A stretch of 62,037 bases of DNA, taken from Gammaproteobacteria bacterium. GTDB lineage: Bacteria > Pseudomonadota > Gammaproteobacteria > Steroidobacterales > Steroidobacteraceae. Every line of letters begins with the position of its first letter. Within the stretch, counting starts at the first letter, position 1. The stretch spans positions 39,274 through 101,310 of the forward strand of contig PLET01000041.1 in assembly GCA_003137095.1 (NCBI GenBank). The letters run 5' to 3'. A model generated the notes under the pieces. That model was not told the origin of the DNA. It saw nothing but the letters and a program-made list of their open reading frames with translations, and made no database searches. Both the position numbers and the translations under genes were made by a program. Shown here piece by piece: positions 17,774 to 27,237 of this stretch.

Positions 17774-17786
17774 CGCTATATTAGCG
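17774..17786. promoter_or_regulatory. CGCTA-TAT-TAGCG palindrome just before the LacI-type gene
   Basis: A perfect 5-3-5 palindrome, 6-18 bp upstream of the regulator ATG. Its arms are the same pentamers (TAGCG, CGCTA) that make up the TAGCGCTA operator core, but spread apart. It may be an autoregulatory site or chance. Confidence 0.28.
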
Positions 17787-17811
17787 ATTCGCCCGGAAGA
17801 TCGGCCAGTGA

Positions 17812-20373
17812 TTACGGGCAGGCGGCCGCAGTTGCGCGGCTTTCCCTCTTGATTCTGACATCGGCGAGCGTGAGGCCGAATTGGCCCGCGGTGGCCACTG
17901 CAAACGGCGCCTCCACGTTCCCGAGTTTCGCTCCGGTCTTCGCGAAACATGACACCGGCACGGACAGGGTCCTCCAGATGCCGGGTGGAGCGGCCTTGAA
18001 CGCCTTGGTGTAATCGAGGAAAGCACCGTCAGGCACACCGCAACGCGGTCCCACGGGAGGCGCGCACAACATGCCAATCCTGACGGTCTGCTGAGGCGTG
18101 TGCTCGACGCGGTAGCGCACCTCGATCGTGCCGCCTTGGCCGGCGAGGTTGCGCACGTCATCGGCGCGCCCCGATATGCTGATCATACCCGTCTGACCGC
18201 CGCTCCAGACGGCCGCAGCACCGGTCTCGTCCACGGACACGGAGACCGCGCCGTGCGGACTTTGCTGTCGCGGCGTCGTCAAATGCACCTGCTCGCCGCC
18301 GTCGGCGATGAAGAGGGACCAAGGTGCCGTGGGATGACCCTGGTGAAACAGGCTGCCCAGCGGGGCGCGCCAGTGCGGCGGGATGTGCGGATCCTCGGAC
18401 AATCGAGGCTGGGAGGACGTGTCGGAGTAACCGAGACCCGCTCCCCGTGGAAACAGCACACCGACGGCTTCGCCGCCCGCGCGAAAGCTCACCGGCATGG
18501 CGGAGTCGGGCCAGGAGAAACTCAGGCGGCCGGTGAAATTGTAGGGTGTACTGCCATCGGCGGCGCGGAACAGCACGTCGGCGACGCCTTCACCTTCGCT
18601 GCCGGGCAGCCACGCCGCGACAAACGCGTCGGACGCGTTGATTTCGGGATTCACCCATAGCGGCCTGCCCGACAGGAAGACGGACACCACCGGAATCCGC
18701 ATGGCATGCAGCCTTCCCAACAGGCGCAAGATGCTCCTGTCCTGCGGCGAGAATTCGAGCGTTTCGCGATCGCCTTCGAACTCCGCATAGGGCGTCTCGC
18801 CGTATACGACCACCGCGGCATCCGGCCTCTCGGTGAATCGGCCGTCGCGGCTCAGGAGCACGGTGCCTCCGGCCGCAGTGACCCGCGCCTTGATGCCGCC
18901 GAAGATGGACGTGGCACCGGGAAAATCCGCGTTGCTGTTGCGGTCCCCCTGCCAGTCGATGGTCCAGCCGCCCGACTGGATGCCGATGTCGTCCGCGGCG
19001 GCACCGGCCACCAGTATCCGGGCACGAGGACTCAGCGGCAGCGTGCCACGTTGGTTCTTGAGCAGGACCATCGATTTGCGCACCGCCTCGCGCGCAATCG
19101 AGCGATGCGCCGCACTGCCGAGCAGTTCGAAATGCCCGGCAAAGCCGCCCGCCGCGCCCGCGGAGTGCTCGAATTGTCCTGCAACGGCCTTGACCCGGAG
19201 GATCCTGCGGACGGCATCATCGACGCGCGCCTGCGGAATCTCACCCGATTCGACCTGCAAAATCAGGTTCCGATACAGTTCCTTCCAGCTGTCGGGCGCC
19301 ATCAGCATGTCGACGCCCGCGAGAATCGCCGTCGCGCAGCTGAACTTGGTGCACCCGGGAATCTGCTCGTGGGCGTTCCAGTCGCCCACGATGAAGCCAT
19401 CGAATCCCAGCCGGCCCTTCAGTATGTCGGTGAGCAGATAACGGTTCGCATGCAGCTTCACGCCGTTCCAGCTGTTGTAGGAGGCCATCACGATCATGGC
19501 ACCCGCCGCGATGGCCGCCGGATAGCCGGCGCCATGCACGCCGCTGAGTTCGGCCTCCGGAATGAACGTATCGCCCTGATCCCGTCCCGCGGCAGTGCCG
19601 CCGTCGCCCACGAAATGCTTCACCGACGACAGAGTGTGGCCGGGCGCCATGAACTGCGCCGTGCCCACCTCGCCCTGCAGTCCGGTAACCATCGCAGCCG
19701 CATATTCGGCAACCAGCGCCGGATCCTCGGAGTAGCTTTCGTAGGATCGACCCCACCTGACGTCGCGAGCCACGGCGACGGTCGGCGCAAATGTCCAATC
19801 GATGCCCGTGACCGCGACTTCCTCGGCGGTCGCAGCACCGATCCGCCGCACCAGATCGGCATCATGCGCGGCGCCGAGCGCGATGTTATGGGGAAAAATC
19901 GTCGCGCCGACGATTTTCGCGTGGCCGTGAACGGCATCGATCCCGAACAGGAGCGGTATCGGCGCATGTGAGCCGGCACCGCCCGCCAACGCAGCCGCGT
20001 GATACTCGTCCGTGAGTGCCAGCCACGCTTGCGGGGTGGCGCGCACGTCATCGCCGGGTGCGGCGCCGCCGCCCGCCAGAATGGAACCGAGCTTGTACGT
20101 GCGCAGGTCCGCCGGCTGTATCGATGCGATATCGGCCTGGATCATCTGGCCGATTTTTTCCTCGAGGGTCATGCTGGTGAGCAGCGTTTCGACGAATGCG
20201 TCCTTTGCGCCGTGGTCGGGTGATGCGTGAGGAGCGGACGGCCATACCTGCGGATGTACACTGGCTGCTTCTGGGGAGACGGAGGATGCTTGCTCGGGAG
20301 AAGCCGCCGCTCCGGCGAGCAGGCAGAGCGCGGTGCCGCAGGTCATGACGGATGCGCGAACACGAGCGGACAC
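17812..20373 (-). CDS. Secreted GH3 beta-glucosidase (ExoP-like, with C-terminal beta-sandwich domain)
   Basis: Exo-acting beta-glucosidase that trims oligosaccharides in the periplasm. A GTG at 20373 behind AGGAGAG gives 853 aa with a signal segment (MTCGTALCLLAGAAA). An upstream in-frame ATG is unlikely because the operator lies on it. GH3 landmarks are LLFGIDAVHGH, FAPTVAVARDVRWGRSYE, VKHFVGDGG and the nucleophile Asp331 in VGDWN; the C-terminal alpha/beta domain has MVLLKNQRGTLPL. The last 200 residues form an extra beta-rich, sugar-binding-like domain seen in marine and xanthomonad GH3 enzymes. It is divergent from the symporter across a shared operator. Confidence 0.9.
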   Translation of the reverse strand: MSARVRASVMTCGTALCLLAGAAASPEQASSVSPEAASVHPQVWPSAPHASPDHGAKDAFVETLLTSMTLEEKIGQMIQADIASIQPADLRTYKLGSILAGGGAAPGDDVRATPQAWLALTDEYHAAALAGGAGSHAPIPLLFGIDAVHGHAKIVGATIFPHNIALGAAHDADLVRRIGAATAEEVAVTGIDWTFAPTVAVARDVRWGRSYESYSEDPALVAEYAAAMVTGLQGEVGTAQFMAPGHTLSSVKHFVGDGGTAAGRDQGDTFIPEAELSGVHGAGYPAAIAAGAMIVMASYNSWNGVKLHANRYLLTDILKGRLGFDGFIVGDWNAHEQIPGCTKFSCATAILAGVDMLMAPDSWKELYRNLILQVESGEIPQARVDDAVRRILRVKAVAGQFEHSAGAAGGFAGHFELLGSAAHRSIAREAVRKSMVLLKNQRGTLPLSPRARILVAGAAADDIGIQSGGWTIDWQGDRNSNADFPGATSIFGGIKARVTAAGGTVLLSRDGRFTERPDAAVVVYGETPYAEFEGDRETLEFSPQDRSILRLLGRLHAMRIPVVSVFLSGRPLWVNPEINASDAFVAAWLPGSEGEGVADVLFRAADGSTPYNFTGRLSFSWPDSAMPVSFRAGGEAVGVLFPRGAGLGYSDTSSQPRLSEDPHIPPHWRAPLGSLFHQGHPTAPWSLFIADGGEQVHLTTPRQQSPHGAVSVSVDETGAAAVWSGGQTGMISISGRADDVRNLAGQGGTIEVRYRVEHTPQQTVRIGMLCAPPVGPRCGVPDGAFLDYTKAFKAAPPGIWRTLSVPVSCFAKTGAKLGNVEAPFAVATAGQFGLTLADVRIKRESRATAAACP

Positions 20374-20411
20374 GGGAACTCTCCTGGGCGACTTCCCTGT
20401 GCCGAACAATT

Positions 20412-20426
20412 TGGGTAGCGCTAACA
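20412..20426. promoter_or_regulatory. Putative LacI-family operator between GH3 and symporter genes
   Basis: TGGGTAGCGCTAACA, with the perfect core TAGCGCTA at 20416-20423 and near-symmetric flanks (GG/AC). It lies 40-55 bp upstream of the GH3 GTG in a 171-bp divergent region and resembles XylR/LacI-type operators. One repressor could control both directions. Confidence 0.55.
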
Positions 20427-20544
20427 TATCAGAGAATTGCGCCAAAATAAGACCATAAGGCATTGTTAAAGTTATGAAATATCGGATTCCCGGCTCATCC
20501 AGCAAGCCCCAACGAGCGATTTTCGATTTGTCGCTTCAGCACAG

Positions 20545-22206
20545 ATGTTACAGGAAAAGCCGCACGATGTCAGCGCTGTCAAACCGGCGCGAGCGGCAGC
20601 CCGGCCCGCTCTGATGGCCGCCCCCCATCTGGGTCTGCTCGGCTACTTCGACTGGCTGGTGGTGATGCTGTACGCCGGCGGCCTGGTGGTGTTCGGCATG
20701 CTGATGTCGCGCCGGCACGTCGGGCCGGTGGATTATTTTCTGGCGTCGCGAGCCACACTGTGGCCGGTCATCGGCCTGGCGCTGCTCGCATCCAATATGT
20801 CGTCCACCGCCCTGGTGGGATTGGCCGGCGGCGCCTACTCGATCGGAATATCCGTGTACGACTACGAATGGTCGGCGGTGGTCATTCTGGTTTTTTTCTG
20901 TCTATTCATGCTGCCGTTCATCATTCGCGGGCAGATCTACACCATGCCCGAGTTCCTGGAGCGGCGCTACGATCGGCGTGTCCGGCTGCAGTTCGCGCTG
21001 CTGACGCTGCTGCTCAATATATTCGTGGATTCGGCGGGCGTGCTCTACAGCGGATCGTTGGTGTGCCAGCTGCTGTTTCCGACGTGGCCCCTGTGGCTGA
21101 TCGTCGCCGTGCTGGCGGGCGCCGCCGGATTGTACACCACGCTCGGCGGACTGCGTTCCGTGATCTACACGGAGGCCATCCAAGCCGTCGTGCTGCTTTG
21201 CGGCTCGCTCATGATTTCACTCGGCGCATTTCATCGCGCCGGCGGCTGGCACGCGGTCATGAGCGGCGTTGCGCCGGCGGCGGTTTCGTTGATCAGGCCG
21301 ATCGGGGACCCGGGCGTGCCGTGGCCCGGGTTGCTGCTCGGCATACCGCTGCTCGGGTTTTATTACTGGTGCACCAATCAATCCATGGTGCAGAGAATGC
21401 TGTCCGCCAAGGACATCGATCACGCGCGCTGGGGCGCCCTGTTCGCCGCACTGCTCAAGCTGCCGATTCTGTTCGTGATCGTGCTGCCGGGCACGTGTGC
21501 GCTATTGTTGTTTCCACGGCTCGCCAAGTCCGACATGGTGTATCCGCGGCTGATCCTCGAACTGCTGCCGCCGGGGCTGATCGGCCTGGTGGTTGCGGGA
21601 TTCATTGCGGCGACGATGGTGTCGATCGCCTCCATGCTCAACTCGGCCTCCACGCTGATCACCATGGACGTCATCAAACAATTCAGGCGGGATTTGTCCG
21701 ACCCGCAGGTCGTGCTCATCGGGCGCTGGAGCACGGCGGCCCTGTTGGTGGTGGCGGTGGCCTGGGCGCCGCAGCTGCAGCTGTTTCCATCGCTGTGGCA
21801 GTATCTGCAGGCGGTGCTGGCTTATGCCGTACCGCCGGTGGTCGCGATTTTCATCGTCGGCCTGTTTTGGCGCGGCGCCAACGGCAATGGCGCCTCGGCG
21901 GCCATGCTGCTCGGGTCGGTTTGCGGCCTGGCGCTGTTTCTGATCAATGTCGCATTCCATTGGACGAATTTTCATTTTCTCTACGCCGCGCCCATCCTCA
22001 CCGGCATCGACGCCGCGATCCTGGTGGCCGTGAGTCTGTGGCGGCCGCTGCCCTCGACGGCCGCCAGCGATTCGACCATGTGGAGGCCGGCCTTCAGCCG
22101 CGCCGAGCAGCTGCGTCTGCGCCTGGTGCCCGTGTGGCGTGACTATCGCTATCAGGCGGGCGCTCTGCTGGCATTGACCGCGGGCCTGGTGTACACCTTT
22201 CGTTGA
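20545..22206 (+). CDS. Sodium/sugar symporter (SSS family)
   Basis: Inner-membrane SLC5-like transporter of 553 aa with about 13-14 membrane segments. It has SSS hallmarks: DYFLASRATLWPVIGLALLASNMSS near the first helices (broken here only for description), GLAGGAYSIGISVYDYEW, and WCTNQSMVQRMLSAKD after the Na+-site region. It probably imports the sugar released by the periplasmic glycosidases. ATG 20545 is used; ATG 20614 is an alternative that removes a 23-residue polar start. It is transcribed away from GH3 from the shared operator region. Confidence 0.9.
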   Translation: MLQEKPHDVSAVKPARAAARPALMAAPHLGLLGYFDWLVVMLYAGGLVVFGMLMSRRHVGPVDYFLASRATLWPVIGLALLASNMSSTALVGLAGGAYSIGISVYDYEWSAVVILVFFCLFMLPFIIRGQIYTMPEFLERRYDRRVRLQFALLTLLLNIFVDSAGVLYSGSLVCQLLFPTWPLWLIVAVLAGAAGLYTTLGGLRSVIYTEAIQAVVLLCGSLMISLGAFHRAGGWHAVMSGVAPAAVSLIRPIGDPGVPWPGLLLGIPLLGFYYWCTNQSMVQRMLSAKDIDHARWGALFAALLKLPILFVIVLPGTCALLLFPRLAKSDMVYPRLILELLPPGLIGLVVAGFIAATMVSIASMLNSASTLITMDVIKQFRRDLSDPQVVLIGRWSTAALLVVAVAWAPQLQLFPSLWQYLQAVLAYAVPPVVAIFIVGLFWRGANGNGASAAMLLGSVCGLALFLINVAFHWTNFHFLYAAPILTGIDAAILVAVSLWRPLPSTAASDSTMWRPAFSRAEQLRLRLVPVWRDYRYQAGALLALTAGLVYTFR

Positions 22207-22270
22207 CCACCCGCCCATGCCGCGGCCGCCCATTCGGTGATACGCTTGCGGGCTGGCGGGAGACCCATCG

Positions 22271-23674
22271 ATGGCGGGCTTCGAGTACGATCTACTGGTG
22301 ATTGGATCCGGTCCGGCCGGCCAGCGGGCGGCCATCCAGGCGGCGAAGCTCGGCAAGCGAACCTTGCTGGTGGAGAGCAAGGGCGTCGTCGGCGGGGTCT
22401 GCATCAATACGGGCACCATACCCTCCAAGACCCTGCGTCAGGCGGTCATGCATCTCTCGGGATATCGGGAGCGCGGGATCTACGGTGCTTCGTACGCGGT
22501 CAAGCAGCACATCACCATGAAGGATCTACACTTCCGGACCGAGCACGTCATCCGCCACGAAATCGACGTCACCCGACACCAATTGCAGCGCAATCACGTG
22601 GAGATGGCGGCCGCCACCGCCAGTTTCGTCGATGATCACAGCGTGAATCTGGCGTTCATCGACGGCCGCGGACAGCAGACGGTCACCGCCGACCGGGTGG
22701 TCATTGCGAGCGGCACGCATGCGACGCGGGACCGGAAAATCCCCTTCGACGGCCAGCGCATATTGATCAGCGACGACATTCTGGCGCTGGAATCCCTGCC
22801 GCGAAGCATGGCGATCGTCGGCGCCGGAGTCATCGGCATCGAATACGCGACCATGTTCGCGGCGCTCGGCGTGCGCATCACCCTGATCGACAAGCGCGAT
22901 CGCCTGCTGCCTTTCATCGACCGGGAGATCACCGATAGTCTCGCCTACCACATGCATCAGAATCGCGTCACCTTGCGCCTGGGCGAGGAGGTCGGCGGTA
23001 TCGAACCGATGTCGGACGACAAGGGCGAGCGGGTCCGGATCACGCTCGCGAGCGGCAAGCAAATCGTCTCCGAAAAGGCGCTGTATTCGATCGGCCGCAC
23101 CGGCGCCACGGAGGAATTGAATCTCGACGCCGCCGGCGTACAGACCGAGGGCCGCGGCCGAGTGAAGGTCGACAAGTTCTATCAGACCTCCACGCCGACC
23201 ATCTATGCGGTCGGCGACGTCATCGGATTTCCGAGTCTCGCCTCGACCTCCATGGAGCAGGGGCGGCTCGCCGCGTGCCACGCCTTCGGCGTCAAGGCAT
23301 TCAGCGTGCCGGAATTGTTCCCCTATGGGATCTACACGATTCCCGAAATTTCCACGGTCGGCCGTACCGAGGAGCAACTCACGCAGGAGGGGGTGCCCTA
23401 TGAAATCGGCAAAGCCAATTATCGGGAGATTGCACGCGGCCAGATCCTCGGCGACACCAGCGGCCTGCTGAAGCTCGTATTTCACATGGATTCGCGTAAA
23501 TTACTGGGCGTGCACATCATCGGCGAAGGAGCGAGCGAATTGGTCCACATCGGCCAGGCCGTCATGGCGCATCACGGTTCCATCGACTACTTCGTCAATA
23601 CCGTGTTCAATTACCCGACCCTCGCCGAGTGTTACAAGACCGCGGCGTTCGACGGCATCAACCGGCTGGGATAG
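22271..23674 (+). CDS. sthA: Soluble pyridine nucleotide transhydrogenase
   Basis: FAD enzyme that exchanges reducing equivalents between NADPH and NAD+ in the cytosol. It is 467 aa with the FAD motif GSGPAGQRAA, a second dinucleotide fold (IVGAGVIGIEYA), the FAD ATGDVIG-like segment (YAVGDVIGFPSLAS) and the C-terminal dimerisation domain. GGVCINTGTIPSK has a single cysteine where dihydrolipoamide dehydrogenases have the CxxxxC redox pair; this loss is normal for SthA. GGGAG precedes the ATG. A few bases separate it from the peptidase gene that follows. Confidence 0.95.
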   Translation: MAGFEYDLLVIGSGPAGQRAAIQAAKLGKRTLLVESKGVVGGVCINTGTIPSKTLRQAVMHLSGYRERGIYGASYAVKQHITMKDLHFRTEHVIRHEIDVTRHQLQRNHVEMAAATASFVDDHSVNLAFIDGRGQQTVTADRVVIASGTHATRDRKIPFDGQRILISDDILALESLPRSMAIVGAGVIGIEYATMFAALGVRITLIDKRDRLLPFIDREITDSLAYHMHQNRVTLRLGEEVGGIEPMSDDKGERVRITLASGKQIVSEKALYSIGRTGATEELNLDAAGVQTEGRGRVKVDKFYQTSTPTIYAVGDVIGFPSLASTSMEQGRLAACHAFGVKAFSVPELFPYGIYTIPEISTVGRTEEQLTQEGVPYEIGKANYREIARGQILGDTSGLLKLVFHMDSRKLLGVHIIGEGASELVHIGQAVMAHHGSIDYFVNTVFNYPTLAECYKTAAFDGINRLG

Positions 23675-23679
23675 TCGCG

Positions 23680-25839
23680 GTGGGGCTGCGTACGGTGTGC
23701 TTCGCAGCGGCGCTGTTCGCCGCCGCAGCCGATGCGCAGGGTCCGGGCCAACCGGCACCGGCGGCGTATCCGGACGCGAGGCGCGGCCCGCAATACGACT
23801 CGTACCACGGCGTCAGCGTTGCGGACCCGTACCGCTGGATGGAGGACATCGATTCGCCGGAGACCCGCACCTGGGTGCAAGCCGAGGCGGCTATGAGCAG
23901 CGCTTACCTGGCGGCGATTCCGGGACGCGGACGCATCGAGGAGCGGCTCCGAAGACTGTGGAACTACGGCCGCTGGAGCGCGCCGGACAAGCACGGCAGC
24001 AACTGGTTTTACACCCACAACGACGGCCTGCAGAACCAGTCCCTGCTGTTCACCACGACGGACCCCGACGCTGCCTCCAGGGTGCTGCTCGATCCCAATG
24101 GCCTGTCGCAGGACGGCACCGTGGCCTTCAAGGGCGCCGGCTACAGCGACGACGGCCGGCTGATGGCATACGCCCTGTCGGAGGCGGGATCGGACTGGGA
24201 AATCTGGCGGGTGCGCGACGTGGCCTCCGGCCAGGACCTCCCGGATGAGATTCGCTGGGCAAAAAATACCGCCGCCCACTGGCGCAAGGATGGCAGCGGC
24301 TTCTATTACTCCGGCTACGAGCCACCCAAGTCAGAGGCGCAGGGATCGGATGCGCCGGGCTCCGATGCGCTCAAGGCCGTCAATCAATATCAAAAGCTGT
24401 ATTTTCACACGCTCGGCACGCCGCAGGCGCAGGATCAGCTGATCTATGCCCGCCGCGATGACGGCGATTGGTTCGTCGACGGCAATGTGACCGACGACGG
24501 GCACTATCTGATCATCACCGCCAGTCACGGTGACGACGTGAGAAACACCTTGTTGGTGCAGGACCTCACCGCCGCCGACGCGCCGATCCGGCCCGTGATC
24601 GCCGAGCCGACGGCAAACTACACCTTCGTCGGCAGCCTGGGTTCCACGCTGTATCTGCAGACCGACGCCGGCGCACCGCGCTACCGCATCGTCGCGGTTG
24701 ACCTCGCCGCTCCCGACCCGGTTCACTTAAGAACCGTGGTGGGTGAAAGCCCCGACACCCTGGACAGCGCCACCCTGGTCGGCCACCAGCTCATCGTTCA
24801 ATACCTCAAGGATGCCCACAGCGCGGTACGGCGCTTTTCGCCAACCGGCAAGCCGCTGGGCGAAGTGCGGCTTCCCGGCATCGGCACGGTATTCGGCTTC
24901 GCCGGACACGCCGACGACACGGTCACGTACTTTGGGTATGCAAGCTTCACCACGCCGACGTCCATCTTCCGGATGAATCTGCAAACCGGCGCCATCCGTC
25001 CGTGGCGCGCGCCGCAACTGGACGGTTTCGATCCGCGGCAATACCGCACCACCCAGGTGTTCTTCGCCGGCAAGGACGGCACCCGGGTGCCGATGTTCGT
25101 GACGGCGCGGGCCGGCATCAAACTGGACGGCACCAACCCCACGATCCTGTACGGCTACGGCGGTTTCAACATTCCGGAACAACCCTTCTTCTCGCCCGCC
25201 GTCGCGGCCTGGCTGGAGATGGGCGGTGTCTACGCGGTCGCCACCCTGCGCGGCGGCAGCGAATACGGCCGTGCCTGGCACGAAGCCGGCATGAAAACCC
25301 GCAAGCAGAACGTATTCGACGATTTCATCGCAGCCGCCGAATACCTGATCGCCAGGAAATGGACCAATCCGCGACGGCTGGCGATCAGAGGAGCTTCCAA
25401 CGGCGGCCTGCTGGTCGGAGCGGTGCTGGAACAGCGGCCGGATCTGTTTGCCGCGGCAGTGGCCCAGGTCGGGGTCATGGACATGCTGCGCTTCCGTGAG
25501 TTCACCGTGGGCAAGGGCTGGGAGTCCGATTACGGATCGGTGGACGACCCGCAGGAATTCAGGGCGCTGCTGGCCTACTCGCCATACCACAATGTGCGCT
25601 CCGGAGTCGATTATCCCGCGACACTCATCCTCACCGGCGACCACGATGACCGGGTGTTTCCGGCGCACAGCTTCAAGTTCGCCGCGGCGATGCAGAATGC
25701 CGACGCGCACGGCCGGCCGATCCTGATACGCATCGATTTGCGCGCCGGCCACGGCGCCGGCAAGCCGCTCGGCAAACAGATCGACGAGACCGCGGACATC
25801 TACGCGTTCATCCGAAAGTCGATGGGAATCGAGAACTGA
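23680..25839 (+). CDS. Secreted prolyl oligopeptidase (S9A family)
   Basis: Serine peptidase that cuts after proline in short peptides. It has a signal peptide ([17 protein letters not shown]), an N-terminal seven-bladed propeller and a C-terminal alpha/beta-hydrolase domain. The nucleophile is Ser573 in GASNGG, the acid lies in TGDHDDRV (Asp656/657) and the histidine is His691 in RAGHG. A GTG at 23680, 5 bp after the sthA stop, gives 719 aa. The longer frame from 23629 would overlap sthA and place the signal peptide internally. Dipeptidyl or oligopeptidase B activity is less likely given [16 protein letters not shown]. Confidence 0.92.
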   Translation: MGLRTVCFAAALFAAAADAQGPGQPAPAAYPDARRGPQYDSYHGVSVADPYRWMEDIDSPETRTWVQAEAAMSSAYLAAIPGRGRIEERLRRLWNYGRWSAPDKHGSNWFYTHNDGLQNQSLLFTTTDPDAASRVLLDPNGLSQDGTVAFKGAGYSDDGRLMAYALSEAGSDWEIWRVRDVASGQDLPDEIRWAKNTAAHWRKDGSGFYYSGYEPPKSEAQGSDAPGSDALKAVNQYQKLYFHTLGTPQAQDQLIYARRDDGDWFVDGNVTDDGHYLIITASHGDDVRNTLLVQDLTAADAPIRPVIAEPTANYTFVGSLGSTLYLQTDAGAPRYRIVAVDLAAPDPVHLRTVVGESPDTLDSATLVGHQLIVQYLKDAHSAVRRFSPTGKPLGEVRLPGIGTVFGFAGHADDTVTYFGYASFTTPTSIFRMNLQTGAIRPWRAPQLDGFDPRQYRTTQVFFAGKDGTRVPMFVTARAGIKLDGTNPTILYGYGGFNIPEQPFFSPAVAAWLEMGGVYAVATLRGGSEYGRAWHEAGMKTRKQNVFDDFIAAAEYLIARKWTNPRRLAIRGASNGGLLVGAVLEQRPDLFAAAVAQVGVMDMLRFREFTVGKGWESDYGSVDDPQEFRALLAYSPYHNVRSGVDYPATLILTGDHDDRVFPAHSFKFAAAMQNADAHGRPILIRIDLRAGHGAGKPLGKQIDETADIYAFIRKSMGIEN

Positions 25840-25852
25840 CGCCAACACCGAC

Positions 25853-25861
25853 GGGGGGGGG
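25853..25861 (+). promoter_or_regulatory. Run of nine G directly before the first CMD-like gene
   Basis: The G9 tract ends three bases before the ATG and replaces a normal ribosome site. A change in tract length would alter spacing and could vary expression. Alternatively it is just a G-rich Shine-Dalgarno site. Confidence 0.3.
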
Positions 25862-25864
25862 AGC

Positions 25865-26488
25865 ATGACGCCGATTCAACGAATGGCTTGTCTGATGATG
25901 GCGCTGCTGGTGAGCGGCGCGGCCGCGGCTCAGGAACGAATGCCGCCGATACCGCCGGACAAGATGACGGATGCGCAACAAAAGGTGGTTACCGACGTCG
26001 TCTCCGGTCCGCGAGGCCGGCTCTCGCCGCCCTTCGTGCCCATCCTGCGCAGTCCCGAACTGCTCTCGCGGCTGCAGCGGGTCGGGGAGTATCTGATCTA
26101 CCACAACTCGCTCGATCCGCGCATCTTCGAGCTCGTCGTGATGATGATGGCGCGAAATTGGACCCAGCAGTTCGAATGGCGCCATCACTATCCGCTGGCG
26201 CTCAAAGCCGGCGTCAAACAGGAGACCATCGATGCAATCGCGGAGGGACGCCGGCCGGTCAATCTCGCCGAGGATGAAGCGATCGCATACGATTTCGCCG
26301 TGGAACTGCTCGCCAACAAGAGCGTGAGCGATCAAACCTACGGGAGATTCGCCGGCAAGTTCGGCGAGCAACGCCTCACCGATTTGGTTGCTACAATGGG
26401 CTTTTACACCTCGATCGCGATGGTGACGAACGTGGATCGCACGCCGATCGAGGACGGCACGGCGCCGCTGCTAAAGCCGCTGCCCTGA
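25865..26488 (+). CDS. Secreted carboxymuconolactone decarboxylase-like (AhpD-fold) protein, copy 1
   Basis: 207 aa with a signal peptide (MACLMMALLVSGAAAAQ) and one alpha-helical CMD/AhpD domain. The helix that holds CxxC in AhpD reads NWTQQFEWRHHYPLALKAG: no cysteines, but the glutamate and histidines remain, as in CMD-type decarboxylases. Function is unknown; homologues are annotated only by fold. It follows the prolyl oligopeptidase by 25 bp and precedes its own paralogue by 56 bp. The signal peptide puts it in the periplasm, unlike classic cytosolic CMD. Confidence 0.85.
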   Translation: MTPIQRMACLMMALLVSGAAAAQERMPPIPPDKMTDAQQKVVTDVVSGPRGRLSPPFVPILRSPELLSRLQRVGEYLIYHNSLDPRIFELVVMMMARNWTQQFEWRHHYPLALKAGVKQETIDAIAEGRRPVNLAEDEAIAYDFAVELLANKSVSDQTYGRFAGKFGEQRLTDLVATMGFYTSIAMVTNVDRTPIEDGTAPLLKPLP

Positions 26489-26544
26489 AGGGCGGCACAA
26501 GCCGGACCGGGTTCTGCTTTCTTCACAACCAGAGGAGAATGATT

Positions 26545-27183
26545 ATGGTCTCGATCAAGCAATTGCCGTGGGCCCTGATGGCGACGCTGGCCGCAAGCTG
26601 CGCAATTGCGCAACAACGCCTCAGCCCCATCCCGGCCGATCAATACAGCGCCGACCAGAAGAAAGTCGTGGCCGACATCGCCGCCAGCGGCCCGCGCAAG
26701 GAGATCTTCGGCCCGCTGCTGCCGATGATGCGCAGTCCCGAACTCGCCTACAGCGCGGAGCGCTTCGGCGAACACGTCTATTACAACTCCGGGCTGGACA
26801 AACGCGTCTATGAGCTGGCGGTGATCCTGCTCGCCCGGCAGATGACGCAGCAGTTCGAATGGCGGGTGCATTACCCGAGCGCACTCAAGGCCGGCGTCAA
26901 GCAGGCGGACGTCGATGCGATTGCGGCCGGTCGGCGCCCGCGCACGCTGGAGCCAGATGAGGCGGCCGCCTACGATTTCATCGTGGAACTCTACAAAAGG
27001 AATGAGGTGAGCGACGCCACCTATGCGCGCGTCGTCGACAAGCTGGGTGAAAGAGGCGTGGTCGAAATCGTCGGTCTGCTCGGCTACTACACCACCATAG
27101 CGGATATGATGAACGTCAACCGCACACCGCTCAATCCCGGAACGGCGCCGATGCTCAAGACCCTGGCGAAGCCGCTGCCCTGA
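26545..27183 (+). CDS. Secreted carboxymuconolactone decarboxylase-like (AhpD-fold) protein, copy 2
   Basis: 212 aa paralogue of the preceding gene: both read PIP-D near the start, then MRSPEL/LRSPEL, TQQFEWR-H, AGVKQ, AAGRRP/AEGRRP, and end VNRTP or VDRTP with GTAP. ATG 26545 gives GGAG a 7-nt spacing; ATG 26539 would be too close. It has a signal peptide (LPWALMATLAASCAIAQ). As in copy 1, the CxxC is replaced. The pair arose by tandem duplication and may form a mixed oligomer, since CMD-fold proteins are trimers or hexamers. Confidence 0.85.
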   Translation: MVSIKQLPWALMATLAASCAIAQQRLSPIPADQYSADQKKVVADIAASGPRKEIFGPLLPMMRSPELAYSAERFGEHVYYNSGLDKRVYELAVILLARQMTQQFEWRVHYPSALKAGVKQADVDAIAAGRRPRTLEPDEAAAYDFIVELYKRNEVSDATYARVVDKLGERGVVEIVGLLGYYTTIADMMNVNRTPLNPGTAPMLKTLAKPLP

Positions 27184-27237
27184 GACGGGGTCGGATCGCC
27201 GCCGGCAGTTGCGATGGTTTCGCGAGGGGAGTACTAG

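Noticed and set aside
22390..22440. Missing second redox cysteine in the transhydrogenase
   Set aside because: Loss of the CxxxxC pair is normal for SthA proteins and is not a defect.
27184..27237. THF or similar riboswitch before fhs
   Set aside because: Only 54 bp separate the genes, too short for a known THF riboswitch, and no aptamer-like pairing is seen.
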